A DNA stretch of 5,435 bases. It comes from Oscillospiraceae bacterium. Lineage in GTDB: Bacteria > Bacillota > Clostridia > Oscillospirales > Ruminococcaceae. This document shows positions 1-5,435 of the stretch, piece after piece. Where the stretch lies: NCBI GenBank assembly GCA_016295545.1, contig JAEDLA010000115.1, forward strand, positions 1 through 5,435, written 5' to 3'. Under the pieces are notes generated by a model. That model was not told the DNA's origin. It saw only the letters and a list, made by a program, of their open reading frames with translations, and did not search any database. Within the stretch, counting starts at the first letter, position 1; every line of letters starts with the position of its first letter. Position numbers and translations under genes: made by a program.

Positions 1-22
1 ATTTTTTGAATGCGGATTTCAT
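1..22 (-). CDS. Possible 5' end of a leftward gene, cut by the window edge
   Basis: An ATG at 22-20 on the minus strand opens a frame reading MKSAFKK before the window ends. It is preceded five bases upstream by AAGGAAGG (28-35), an imperfect but usable ribosome binding site. The lysine-rich start could be the beginning of a signal peptide or of a cytosolic protein; seven residues cannot decide. The same frame is open upstream to about 205 and reads protein-like between about 106 and 23 (DLAELIYLGLTDKVIIDYLI and onward), so the true start could lie further right (TTG at 79-77), or the frame may simply belong to the neighbouring repeat. No convincing promoter is visible; TTGACC at 80-75 lacks a good -10. 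Product unknown. Confidence 0.25.
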
Positions 23-107
23 TGTAACCTTCCTTATTGCTTTGGCAATTAAATAATCGATAATTACTTTGTCGGTCAAGCCGAGGTATATTAATTCTGC
101 AAGGTCC

Positions 108-147
108 GTAAAGCGGCGCTGCGCTGGCTTTACTGATTTTTCTTTGT
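108..147 (+). terminator. Possible rightward terminator at the left end of the repeat
   Basis: The stem GTAAAGC/GCTTTAC (108-114 with 127-133) with an inner GCG/CGC stem is followed on the plus strand by a T-rich stretch, TGATTTTTCTTT (134-145). This has the shape of an intrinsic terminator, but the T tract starts three bases after the stem and is interrupted. No rightward gene is visible in bases 1-107 that it would serve, so it may only be part of the repeat. Confidence 0.35.
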
Positions 148-224
148 TGCGGGGCTTTGCCCCACACCCCACCAGAGGCGCTGCCTCTGGACTCCGCCAA
201 AGGGTTTATACCCTTTGGAAACCC
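108..224. repeat. Multi-hairpin intergenic repeat element
   Basis: Four inverted repeats stand side by side. The first is GTAAAGC (108-114) with GCTTTAC (127-133), enclosing a small GCG/CGC stem. The second is GGGGC-TTT-GCCCC (151-163). The third is CCAGAGGC-GCT-GCCTCTGG (172-190), eight perfect pairs. The fourth is CCAAAGGGT-TTAT-ACCCTTTGG (197-218), nine perfect pairs. They are joined by short linkers (ACACCCCA, ACTCCG) and followed by AAACCC, which could pair instead with GGGTTT at 202-207. Stacked perfect stems of this kind between genes are seen in many copies in Ruminococcaceae-type genomes; that statement is from memory. The element lies just past the 3' end of comM and would fold in RNA from either strand, so it may act in transcript end protection or termination. 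Spurious short frames run through it on both strands. Confidence 0.8.
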
Positions 225-281
225 ATATTTGGCTTCGCCGTTATAAATATTTAATTGCAAAATTTATCATTTATCTGTCTG
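225..281. other. AT-rich spacer after comM
   Basis: Between the repeat and the comM stop codon lies an AT-rich spacer with one very short dyad, GGC-TTC-GCC (231-239). There is no T-run terminator on the minus strand close to the comM stop, so the end of the comM transcript is most likely set by the multi-hairpin repeat or by processing. Confidence 0.5.
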
Positions 282-1811
282 TTATCGTCCGAACCAGTAT
301 TTCCGGTCCAGTGCCCTGTAGCGGGCGGCTGCGGCTATATGCCTTTTAAGTATTATATCACTGCTGTCAAGGTCAGCAATAGTACGGGCAGTTTTCAGTA
401 TTTTGCTGTACGCTCTTGCAGTCAGGTTAAGCTTGTCAAAAACGTCCTGGAGCATTTTTTCAGCTTCGCTGTCCCGGGGACAGAAGCTTTCTATATGAGC
501 CGCCGTCATCTGAGCATTGCAGGTTATGCCAGTACCTCTGAAGCGTTCCTCCTGTATTTTTCTTGCGGCAGTAACTCTTTCACGTATTGAATCGGAGGAT
601 TCCTCCTTGACATTTGATGAAAGGTCAGCATAGTCAACGGGAGCTGCTTCAATATGAAGGTCGAAACGGTCAAGCATAGGTCCGGAAATCTTTGACAGAT
701 AGGCGGAAACCTTGTTTTCGGAGCATATACATTTACGCTTCGGGTGACCGTAATAGCCGCAGGGACAGGGATTCATAGCGCCCACAAGCATAATGGTGCA
801 GGGGTAGGAGACTGTTCCGGAAACACGGGAAATAGTGACCTTGCCGTCCTCTAATGGCTGGCGGAGGATATCAAGTGTACGCTTGTCAAATTCGGCAAGC
901 TCGTCCAGAAAAAGCACACCGTTATGTGCAAGGGATATCTCACCAGGGTGAGGTACAGAACCGCCGCCTACAAGTCCTGCCGAGGAAATGGTGTGATGCG
1001 GCGAGCGGAAAGGTCTCTTTGTAATTATGGGAGCTTCTGCGCTCAGCAGTCCTGCTACTGAGTGAACTTTTGTTGTTTCGATTGTTTCCTCAAAGCTGAG
1101 GGGCGGCAGTATGGAGGGAATCCTCTTTGCAAGCATACTTTTTCCACTTCCCGGTGAACCGATAAGCAGCGCATTGTGTCCGCCGGCAGCGGCTATTTCA
1201 AGCGCTTTTTTTGCGGACTGCTGACCTCTTACATCGGAGAAGTCAAGCTCCTCACTGTAGGAAGTCACCGGAGGTATAAAGCGTGGACTTGCTTCAAGGG
1301 AGACTTCTCCTCTGAAATGGCGGATAAGCTCCTCAGCATTATTTACAGCGTAAATATCGATACCCTCGATAACAGAAGCCTCCTGTGCGTTTTCAGCCGG
1401 AACGAAAACCGACTTTACGCCCTTTTCACGGGCAAGGAGTATCATTGGCAGAACGCCGTTTATGTGGCGTATATCACCGTTGAGGGAGATTTCTCCGATA
1501 AAGCAGCAGCCCTCATCGGGGACGCATATCATTCTCATAGCCTTTAGAACAGCCATAAAAATTGCCATGTCATGGACTGAGCCGCTTTTTTTTGTGTCAG
1601 CCGGAGCAAGGTTCACCATAACAGAAGCTACAGGGAATTCAATTCCGCAGGCTCTCAGGGCTGAGCGAATCCTTTCACGGCTTTCACGGACAACAGCGTC
1701 CGGCAGACCGACAATATCAAACTGGGGACTTCCACGGCTGATGTCTATTTCAACATCGACAGGGAAAGCGTTCAGTCCGAAAAGACCGAGACTTCCGACC
1801 TTTGCAAACAT
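282..1811 (-). CDS. comM: YifB/ComM family Mg-chelatase-like AAA+ ATPase
   Basis: This 509-residue protein has the full family layout: an N-terminal Lon/ChlI-like domain (about 1-170), an AAA+ ATPase core (about 188-393) and a C-terminal Mg-chelatase-type lid (about 410-505). Visible motifs are Walker A GSPGSGKS (218-225), Walker B VLFLDE (299-304), sensor-like MNPCPCG (346-352) and GPMLDRFD (377-384). Four cysteines (349, 351, 361, 363) form the CxC...CxC cluster typical of the family and may bind a metal. Length is normal and no motif is broken. Known family members are hexameric DNA helicases that promote branch migration of single-stranded DNA during natural transformation; a role in this organism is inferred. 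It does not belong to a chlorophyll or cobalamin chelatase despite the name. The ATG has a very strong ribosome binding site inside the end of the upstream gene, so translation is probably coupled. Confidence 0.94.
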   Translation of the reverse strand: MFAKVGSLGLFGLNAFPVDVEIDISRGSPQFDIVGLPDAVVRESRERIRSALRACGIEFPVASVMVNLAPADTKKSGSVHDMAIFMAVLKAMRMICVPDEGCCFIGEISLNGDIRHINGVLPMILLAREKGVKSVFVPAENAQEASVIEGIDIYAVNNAEELIRHFRGEVSLEASPRFIPPVTSYSEELDFSDVRGQQSAKKALEIAAAGGHNALLIGSPGSGKSMLAKRIPSILPPLSFEETIETTKVHSVAGLLSAEAPIITKRPFRSPHHTISSAGLVGGGSVPHPGEISLAHNGVLFLDELAEFDKRTLDILRQPLEDGKVTISRVSGTVSYPCTIMLVGAMNPCPCGYYGHPKRKCICSENKVSAYLSKISGPMLDRFDLHIEAAPVDYADLSSNVKEESSDSIRERVTAARKIQEERFRGTGITCNAQMTAAHIESFCPRDSEAEKMLQDVFDKLNLTARAYSKILKTARTIADLDSSDIILKRHIAAAARYRALDRKYWFGR

Positions 1812-1814
1812 AGC

Positions 1815-2558
1815 TCAGACCTCCTCCTGAACAGATAATGTGCGCCGGGGACTTTCTGATACGGCACAGAATTTTTTGTGCATGGGATAGTAAACAGCAT
1901 TTACAGGTGTAATTCTTTCGGTGACAGCTGGCGTACTGTCGAGGGATGCCATTTCCGGAACATAGTTTCTGCCAGTAAATTCCGGCTGAACGATGTCCGG
2001 TTCCGGAGCTTCCATAGGCTCTGGTGCGGACTGGATATTTTTATTGCCGTACTTCGAAACATACTCGCTGTTTTCCTCCTGTTCGGCAAGCCGCTTGTTG
2101 AAAAATGGGAATCCCTCAGTCTGTGTAAGCTGCATATAATCAAAATAAACGCTGAGACATTTATAATTGAATGCACCTCCGGCTGCGCCTATAACAAAGG
2201 AAACAATGTCAGAGGTAAAAACGCTTATAATCGCCATAAGAGCGTATATAACAAACAAAACAGGTGAAAAAATCTTGAACCTGCCTACAGAAAGACCAGC
2301 CATGACAGCAATACCTATAATTATGATGTGCTGGACTATATCCGAAATAATAACGGTGGGATCTCCGATAAGATCAGGAATAAAGGAAATAAGGGAAAAA
2401 CGCACACCAAACAGAGTCAGTATTCCCATGAGAAAGCCGGAAAAAGCGGAGAAATAAAAGCTTCGGGAGCAGTATGCCTTTATTGCGGTAAGTCTGCCGA
2501 GACACGCCGGATAGTGAGCATGGTCCGGCTGTTCCAGTAATTCCTCGTTTATTCTCAC
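1815..2558 (-). CDS. Unrecognised four-helix membrane protein upstream of comM
   Basis: I do not recognise this 247-residue protein. It opens with a basic, cytosolic-looking stretch (about 1-33), then about four hydrophobic segments near 34-58, 72-92, 97-115 and 117-133. The only strongly basic loop (GRFK, 92-95) sits between helices two and three, which fits both ends being in the cytoplasm. After the membrane part comes a polar motif, TQTEGFPFFNKRLAEQ (145-160), then a tail of about 85 residues rich in Pro and Glu (APEPMEAPEPD, 178-188) that is probably disordered. There is no signal peptide, enzyme motif or nucleotide-binding motif. The start is GTG, supported by AAAGGAG eight bases upstream. 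It is the first gene of a two-gene unit with comM. A link to DNA uptake can be imagined from that pairing but nothing in the protein shows it. Confidence 0.85.
   Translation of the reverse strand: MRINEELLEQPDHAHYPACLGRLTAIKAYCSRSFYFSAFSGFLMGILTLFGVRFSLISFIPDLIGDPTVIISDIVQHIIIIGIAVMAGLSVGRFKIFSPVLFVIYALMAIISVFTSDIVSFVIGAAGGAFNYKCLSVYFDYMQLTQTEGFPFFNKRLAEQEENSEYVSKYGNKNIQSAPEPMEAPEPDIVQPEFTGRNYVPEMASLDSTPAVTERITPVNAVYYPMHKKFCAVSESPRRTLSVQEEV
1819..1828 (-). promoter_or_regulatory. Ribosome binding site of comM within the upstream gene
   Basis: AGGAGGAGGT lies seven bases before the comM ATG (1811-1809) and overlaps the last codons of the membrane-protein gene, whose TGA is at 1817-1815. This fixes the comM start and indicates that the two genes are translated from one message. 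Confidence 0.9.
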
Positions 2559-2566
2559 GGCTGTAT

Positions 2567-2573
2567 CTCCTTT
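2567..2573 (-). promoter_or_regulatory. Ribosome binding site deciding a GTG start
   Basis: AAAGGAG stands eight bases before the GTG at 2558-2556 and decides the start of the membrane-protein gene. No ATG in this frame lies close enough to compete. Confidence 0.85.
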
Positions 2574-2631
2574 CTGAAAATGATGTATAAAACCGGACAG
2601 GAAAGCTATGAATGCTGACTGTTATATCAAT

Positions 2632-2660
2632 AGTATATCACTTTCCGGAGAAAATGTAAA
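2632..2660 (-). promoter_or_regulatory. Sigma-A promoter for the membrane protein-comM unit
   Basis: On the minus strand TTTACA (2660-2655) and TATACT (2637-2632) are separated by exactly 17 bases, and the -10 is preceded by TGA, giving an extended -10. Transcription should begin near 2625, leaving a leader of about 67 bases before the GTG. The heptamer TGATATA occurs at 2640-2634 and again at 2629-2623, one helical turn apart, over the -10 and start point. This may be a second weak -10 or a small operator. Confidence 0.75.
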
Positions 2661-2754
2661 TACATAATTGCAAATCGACAGCTTTTTTAAAGATTTACCA
2701 ATACTGCTGTAATGTCACATCTCCGGCAGCTGTAAAAGCTTCGTTATAATATAT

Positions 2755-2789
2755 AAAAACCGCCTGATTGAGCTGCAAAAATCGGCGGT
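2755..2789 (-). terminator. Intrinsic terminator on the leftward strand
   Basis: Read leftwards, ACCGCC (2789-2784) pairs with GGCGGT (2764-2759), and GATT (2783-2780) pairs with AATC (2769-2766) across a one-base bulge, with a ten-base loop. The stem runs straight into TTTTT (2759-2755) followed by more A/T. On the plus strand there is no T-run after the stem, so it is directional. It serves no protein gene: the leftward strand to its right is only the rpoB leader and antisense to rpoB. Its natural partner is the leftward promoter at 2886-2914. Confidence 0.75.
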
Positions 2790-2813
2790 ATGCATAAATA
2801 TTCGGAAAAGTAC

Positions 2814-2842
2814 TTGACATCTTTATTATAATGTATTATACT
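2814..2842 (+). promoter_or_regulatory. Sigma-A promoter for rpoB
   Basis: TTGACA (2814-2819), a 17-base spacer and TATACT (2837-2842) form a near-perfect vegetative promoter. Transcription should start near 2849, giving a leader of about 145 bases before the rpoB ATG. A perfect TATAAT also stands at 2845-2850, but 17 bases before it is only TTTATT, so it would be a weak second promoter at best. This promoter shows that rpoB can be expressed here without an upstream ribosomal-protein gene. Confidence 0.85.
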
Positions 2843-2858
2843 AATATAATGCATCATA
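2827..2858. repeat. Tandem AT-rich dyads over the rpoB -10 and start point
   Basis: TATAATGTATTATA (2827-2840) is a perfect inverted repeat with a two-base centre. TATAATGCATCATA (2845-2858) repeats it with two changes, 18 bases further on. The first copy covers the spacer and -10 of the rpoB promoter and the second the predicted start point. This could be a pair of operator sites, but in such AT-rich DNA part of the similarity may be chance. Confidence 0.4.
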
Positions 2859-2885
2859 ATGGAAAAATATCGTTTTTATCATGTT

Positions 2886-2914
2886 ATTATATCATACTGA
2901 ATCACACTTGTCAA
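2886..2914 (-). promoter_or_regulatory. Perfect consensus leftward promoter inside the rpoB leader
   Basis: On the minus strand TTGACA (2914-2909), a 17-base spacer and TATAAT (2891-2886) match the sigma-A consensus at all twelve positions, and TGA before the -10 adds an extended -10. The A6T6 tract at 2924-2935 falls at about -45 to -56 from the predicted start near 2879, where an UP element would lie. It points away from rpoB and faces the rpoB promoter. By sequence it is the strongest promoter in the window, yet no protein gene is positioned to use it directly. Confidence 0.8.
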
Positions 2915-2978
2915 TAGCCTGAGAAAAAATTTTTTCCGTTTTACTCATATCTATCCGCACCAATTCAAATATAATCAC

Positions 2979-2985
2979 AAGGAGG
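2979..2985 (+). promoter_or_regulatory. Ribosome binding site of rpoB
   Basis: AAGGAGG ends eight bases before the ATG at 2994 and fixes the start of rpoB. The following GTG codon is too close to the site to be preferred. Confidence 0.92.
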
Positions 2986-2993
2986 TTCCGCCT

Positions 2994-5435
2994 ATGGTGA
3001 ATGTTACACCTAAGCAGCTTGGAAAAAATGTCAGAATGAGCTTCGGTAAAATTACCGAGCCGCTCGAAATGCCTAACCTTATTGAGGTTCAGAAAAATTC
3101 CTACAAATGGTTCAGGGAAGAAGGTCTTAAAGAGGTTTTCCGTGACATGACTGCCATTACTGACTACAACGGCAACCTTGTCCTCAACTTCAAGGACTAC
3201 CGCTTCGATGAAACCCCTAAATATACTCTTGCTGAATGCAAGTCAAGAGGTGCTACCTATCAGGTTGCTATGCGTGCCACTGCCACCCTCTGCAACAAGG
3301 AAACCGGCGCTGTAAGCGAAAGCGAAATATTTATGGGCGATTTCCCTCTTATGACCGACAGCGGTACCTTCGTAATCAACGGTGCTGAGCGTGTTATCGT
3401 CTCTCAGCTCGTTCGTTCTCCCGGTGTTTACTATGCCTTTGAAAAGGACAAGACCGGCAAGGACCTTTTCAAGACTACTGTTATCCCGAACAGAGGTGCA
3501 TGGCTTGAGTACGAAATGGACTCCAACGATGTTGTATACGTCCGTATCGATAAAAACAGAAAAATTCCGATTACTACATTTATCCGTGCACTGGGTGTTG
3601 GCAGCGATGAGGAGATTTATGAGCTTTTCGGAGTCGATGACCGCCTCAAGCAGACTATCCTCCAGAAAGACGGCACTAAAAATAACTCCGATGCCCTTAT
3701 CGATGTTTATAAAAAGCTCCGTCCGGGCGAGCCGCCTACAGTGGAAAGTGCTGTTACTCACATCAATAACCTCTTTTTCGATGCCAAGAGATACGACCTC
3801 TGCCGCTTCGGAAGATATAAATACAATAAGAAGCTGGGTATTGCTTCACGTCTTTCAGGTCATGTCCTCTCTGAGCCTGTTATCAATCCGCTGACCGGAG
3901 AAATTATGGCTGATGCAGGTGAGACTGTTTCCTACGACAAGGCTTGTGAAATCGAACAGGCAGGCGTTTACAGCGCATATGTCACTGTTGAAGCAAAGGA
4001 ATACTTCACCAACGAAAACGGCGAGACTGATGTGCGCATGGTGGAGAAAACTACAAAGATCATCGGCAACGGCATGGTGGATATTAACGGCTATGTTGAC
4101 TTTGACGCTGAAAAATACGGCATCAACGAAAAGGTATCATTCAAGGTTCTCAGAGAAATCCTTGAAACCTCCGCTGACGCTGACGAGATCGAGGAAAATG
4201 TCAAGAAGCGTGCTGATGAGCTTGTTCCCAAGCACATTATCCTTGACGATATTTTCGCTACTATCAGCTACTTCCTGAACCTCTGCGAGGGCGTGGGAAC
4301 TGTTGACGATATTGACCATCTCGGCAACAGACGTATCCGTTCCGTAGGTGAGCTTCTCCAGAACCAGTTCAGAATAGGCTACTCCAGAATGGAGAGAGGT
4401 ATTCGTGAGAGAATGAATATCCAGACTCAGGACATCAATACTCTCACACCTCAGACACTTATTAACATACGTCCTATTTCTTCGGCTATGAAGGAATTCT
4501 TCTGTTCATCACCGCTGTCACAGTTCATGGACCAGAACAATCCTCTTGCTGAGCTTACTCATAAAAGACGTCTTTCAGCTCTCGGTCCCGGTGGTCTTTC
4601 AAGAGACCGTGCCGGATTCGAGGTTCGTGACGTTCACTACAGCCACTACGGCAGAATGTGTCCTATCGAAACTCCTGAAGGTCCTAACATCGGACTTATC
4701 TCCTACCTTGCAACATTTGCACGTATCAATGAATACGGCTTTATTGAAGCTCCTTACCGCAGGGTTGACAAGGCAACAGGCGTTGTAACTGATGAAGTTG
4801 TCTACATGACTGCTGACGTTGAGGATAACTATATAGTAGCTCAGGCGAATGAGCCTCTCACAGAGGATAAAAAGTTCGCCAATGAAAAGGTTGCGGCACG
4901 TTTCCGTGACCAGATCCTTGAAATTGAAAAGGATAAGATCGACTTCATGGACGTTTCACCTAAAATGGTTGTGTCCGTGGCTACATCTATGATCCCGTTC
5001 CTTGAAAACGACGACGCTAACCGTGCCCTCATGGGTTCAAATATGCAGCGTCAGGCTGTGCCGCTGCTCCGTACTGAAAGACCCTTCGTTGGTACAGGTA
5101 TGGAATACAAGGCTGCTGTTGACTCCGGCGTATGCGTACTTGCTGAGGCTGACGGCGTTGTAACATTCGTAAGTGCGGATGAAATCAAGGTTATGGATTC
5201 CAATGAAAAGGAATACAGCTATAAGCTGTCTAAATTCACACGTTCCAACCAGGGAACCTGTATAAATCAGAAGCCTATCGTAAATATCGGCGACAATGTA
5301 AAGAAGGGTCAGGTTCTGGCTGACGGCCCTGCTACTGCTGACGGTGAAATTTCCCTTGGTAAGAATGCCCTCATCGGCTTCATGACATGGGAAGGCTACA
5401 ACTACGAGGACGCTGTTCTGCTGAATGAGCGTCTG
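2994..5435 (+). CDS. rpoB: DNA-directed RNA polymerase subunit beta, 3' end missing
   Basis: The first 814 codons encode the beta subunit of RNA polymerase, the core subunit forming one side of the active cleft. Roughly two thirds is present; about 400 residues (flap end, hybrid-binding lysines, C-terminal clamp) lie beyond the window. Recognisable blocks are [10 protein letters not shown] (136-145, protrusion/lobe), [10 protein letters not shown] (438-447), the rifampicin pocket SPLSQFMDQ to [10 protein letters not shown] (506-531), [29 protein letters not shown] (676-690), RSNQGTC and [10 protein letters not shown] (801-810), which carries the acidic pair E805-D806 near the active site. Compared with the Bacillus subtilis protein as I remember it, about 46 extra residues lie between 360 and 423, as in many Clostridia. 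The usual rplL neighbour is absent upstream; a divergent membrane protein-comM unit stands there. rpoC presumably follows. The reading frame is intact. Confidence 0.98.
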   Translation, partial: MVNVTPKQLGKNVRMSFGKITEPLEMPNLIEVQKNSYKWFREEGLKEVFRDMTAITDYNGNLVLNFKDYRFDETPKYTLAECKSRGATYQVAMRATATLCNKETGAVSESEIFMGDFPLMTDSGTFVINGAERVIVSQLVRSPGVYYAFEKDKTGKDLFKTTVIPNRGAWLEYEMDSNDVVYVRIDKNRKIPITTFIRALGVGSDEEIYELFGVDDRLKQTILQKDGTKNNSDALIDVYKKLRPGEPPTVESAVTHINNLFFDAKRYDLCRFGRYKYNKKLGIASRLSGHVLSEPVINPLTGEIMADAGETVSYDKACEIEQAGVYSAYVTVEAKEYFTNENGETDVRMVEKTTKIIGNGMVDINGYVDFDAEKYGINEKVSFKVLREILETSADADEIEENVKKRADELVPKHIILDDIFATISYFLNLCEGVGTVDDIDHLGNRRIRSVGELLQNQFRIGYSRMERGIRERMNIQTQDINTLTPQTLINIRPISSAMKEFFCSSPLSQFMDQNNPLAELTHKRRLSALGPGGLSRDRAGFEVRDVHYSHYGRMCPIETPEGPNIGLISYLATFARINEYGFIEAPYRRVDKATGVVTDEVVYMTADVEDNYIVAQANEPLTEDKKFANEKVAARFRDQILEIEKDKIDFMDVSPKMVVSVATSMIPFLENDDANRALMGSNMQRQAVPLLRTERPFVGTGMEYKAAVDSGVCVLAEADGVVTFVSADEIKVMDSNEKEYSYKLSKFTRSNQGTCINQKPIVNIGDNVKKGQVLADGPATADGEISLGKNALIGFMTWEGYNYEDAVLLNERL

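Larger units (their letters stand above)
2755..2879 (-). ncRNA. Predicted small RNA antisense to the rpoB promoter region
   Basis: A perfect leftward promoter (2886-2914) and an intrinsic terminator (2755-2789) bracket about 125 bases with no likely gene, predicting a small RNA starting near 2879. The body is AT-rich and can form a weak stem, ATTATA-TTAG-TATAAT (2850-2845 with 2840-2835), before the GC-rich terminator stem. Its first about 30 bases are complementary to the start of the rpoB transcript. A 37-codon frame (MMHYISIIHYNK and onward, from 2854) crosses the terminator to a TAA but has no ribosome binding site, so I judge the RNA non-coding. I see no match to 6S RNA, signal recognition particle RNA, tmRNA, RNase P RNA or a known riboswitch. 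Alternatively it is a terminated leader (attenuator) of the membrane protein-comM unit. Boundaries are predicted, not observed. Confidence 0.55.
2849..2993 (+). other. Long rpoB 5' leader
   Basis: The predicted leader of about 145 bases is AT-rich and contains the oppositely oriented promoter (2886-2914) and the perfect palindrome GAAAAAATTTTTTC (2923-2936). With no loop that palindrome is a poor RNA hairpin and is better read as bent DNA or an UP element. I see no L10-type ribosomal-protein leader, T-box or riboswitch. A 13-codon frame from 2881 has no ribosome binding site. Confidence 0.55.

Noticed and set aside
69..254. A 61-codon plus-strand frame over the hairpin repeat
   Set aside because: It is a translation of inverted repeats and linkers, starts without a ribosome binding site, and reads like the spurious proteins often predicted from such repeats.
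2645..2726. Inverted copies of CCGGAGA (2645-2651) and TCTCCGG (2720-2726)
   Set aside because: A 7-base match at this distance in a spacer of this size is expected by chance and has no further pairing.
2745..2750. Perfect TATAAT on the plus strand upstream of the rpoB promoter
   Set aside because: The hexamer 17 bases upstream is TCCGGC, so there is no usable -35 and no extended -10.
2765..2854. A leftward 37-codon frame inside the predicted small RNA with a likely start at 2854
   Set aside because: There is no ribosome binding site before the ATG-ATG and the frame crosses the terminator stem, so translation is unlikely.
2881..2922. A 13-codon frame in the rpoB leader that could be a leader peptide
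   Set aside because: It has no ribosome binding site and no run of regulatory codons, and it overlaps the antisense promoter.
2923..2936. GAAAAAATTTTTTC as a terminator hairpin in the rpoB leader
   Set aside because: It has no loop and only A-T pairs; termination here would silence rpoB. A role as bent DNA or UP element for the leftward promoter fits better.
3243..3761. A 172-codon open frame on the minus strand inside rpoB
   Set aside because: It lies wholly antisense to a well-conserved part of RpoB, has no ribosome binding site or recognisable domain, and is a shadow of biased codon use.
3382..3894. A 170-codon plus-strand frame overlapping rpoB in another frame
   Set aside because: RpoB homology is continuous through this stretch in the main frame; the alternative is an out-of-frame shadow.
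1..5435. CRISPR array, insertion sequence, tRNA, rRNA or a defence-type gene cluster
   Set aside because: No spaced direct repeats, transposase-like frames, cloverleaf or rRNA motifs were seen, and all large frames are explained by comM, the membrane protein and rpoB.

Overview
The window looks like a piece of chromosome from a low- to mid-GC Clostridia bacterium, most likely Ruminococcus or a relative in the Oscillospiraceae. The grounds are the RpoB sequence (Firmicute-type catalytic core with a long Clostridia-style extra stretch near residues 360-423), GGAGG-type ribosome binding sites, consensus vegetative promoters in AT-rich spacers, and a multi-hairpin intergenic repeat of a kind I associate with this group. 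The taxonomic call is recognition from memory, not a search.

Layout, left to right. Bases 1-281 are intergenic. They hold a possible leftward gene start at base 22 and a repeat of stacked inverted repeats (108-224). Bases 282-2558 carry a leftward two-gene unit: an unrecognised four-helix membrane protein (GTG start) followed 3 bases later by comM/yifB, an AAA+ ATPase of the Mg-chelatase-like family linked to branch migration of incoming DNA in transformation. Bases 2559-2993 are a 435-base divergent regulatory region. From 2994 rightwards runs rpoB, the RNA polymerase beta subunit, cut by the window edge after 814 codons.

The most notable part is the divergent region. It holds three good sigma-A promoters. 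One leftward promoter (2632-2660) fits the membrane protein-comM unit. One rightward promoter (2814-2842) fits rpoB. A second leftward promoter (2886-2914) is a perfect TTGACA-17-TATAAT with extended -10 and an A6T6 tract upstream, and it lies inside the rpoB leader pointing back at the rpoB promoter. About 90 bases further along that strand is an intrinsic terminator (2755-2789). Together these predict an undescribed small RNA of about 125 nt, antisense to the rpoB promoter, or a terminated leader for the comM unit. The rpoB and antisense start points are predicted about 30 bases apart and facing each other, so collision or occlusion between the two is plausible.

The protein genes themselves are ordinary. 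ComM and RpoB carry their family motifs intact, and nothing in the window shows a defence system, insertion sequence, CRISPR array, tRNA or rRNA.
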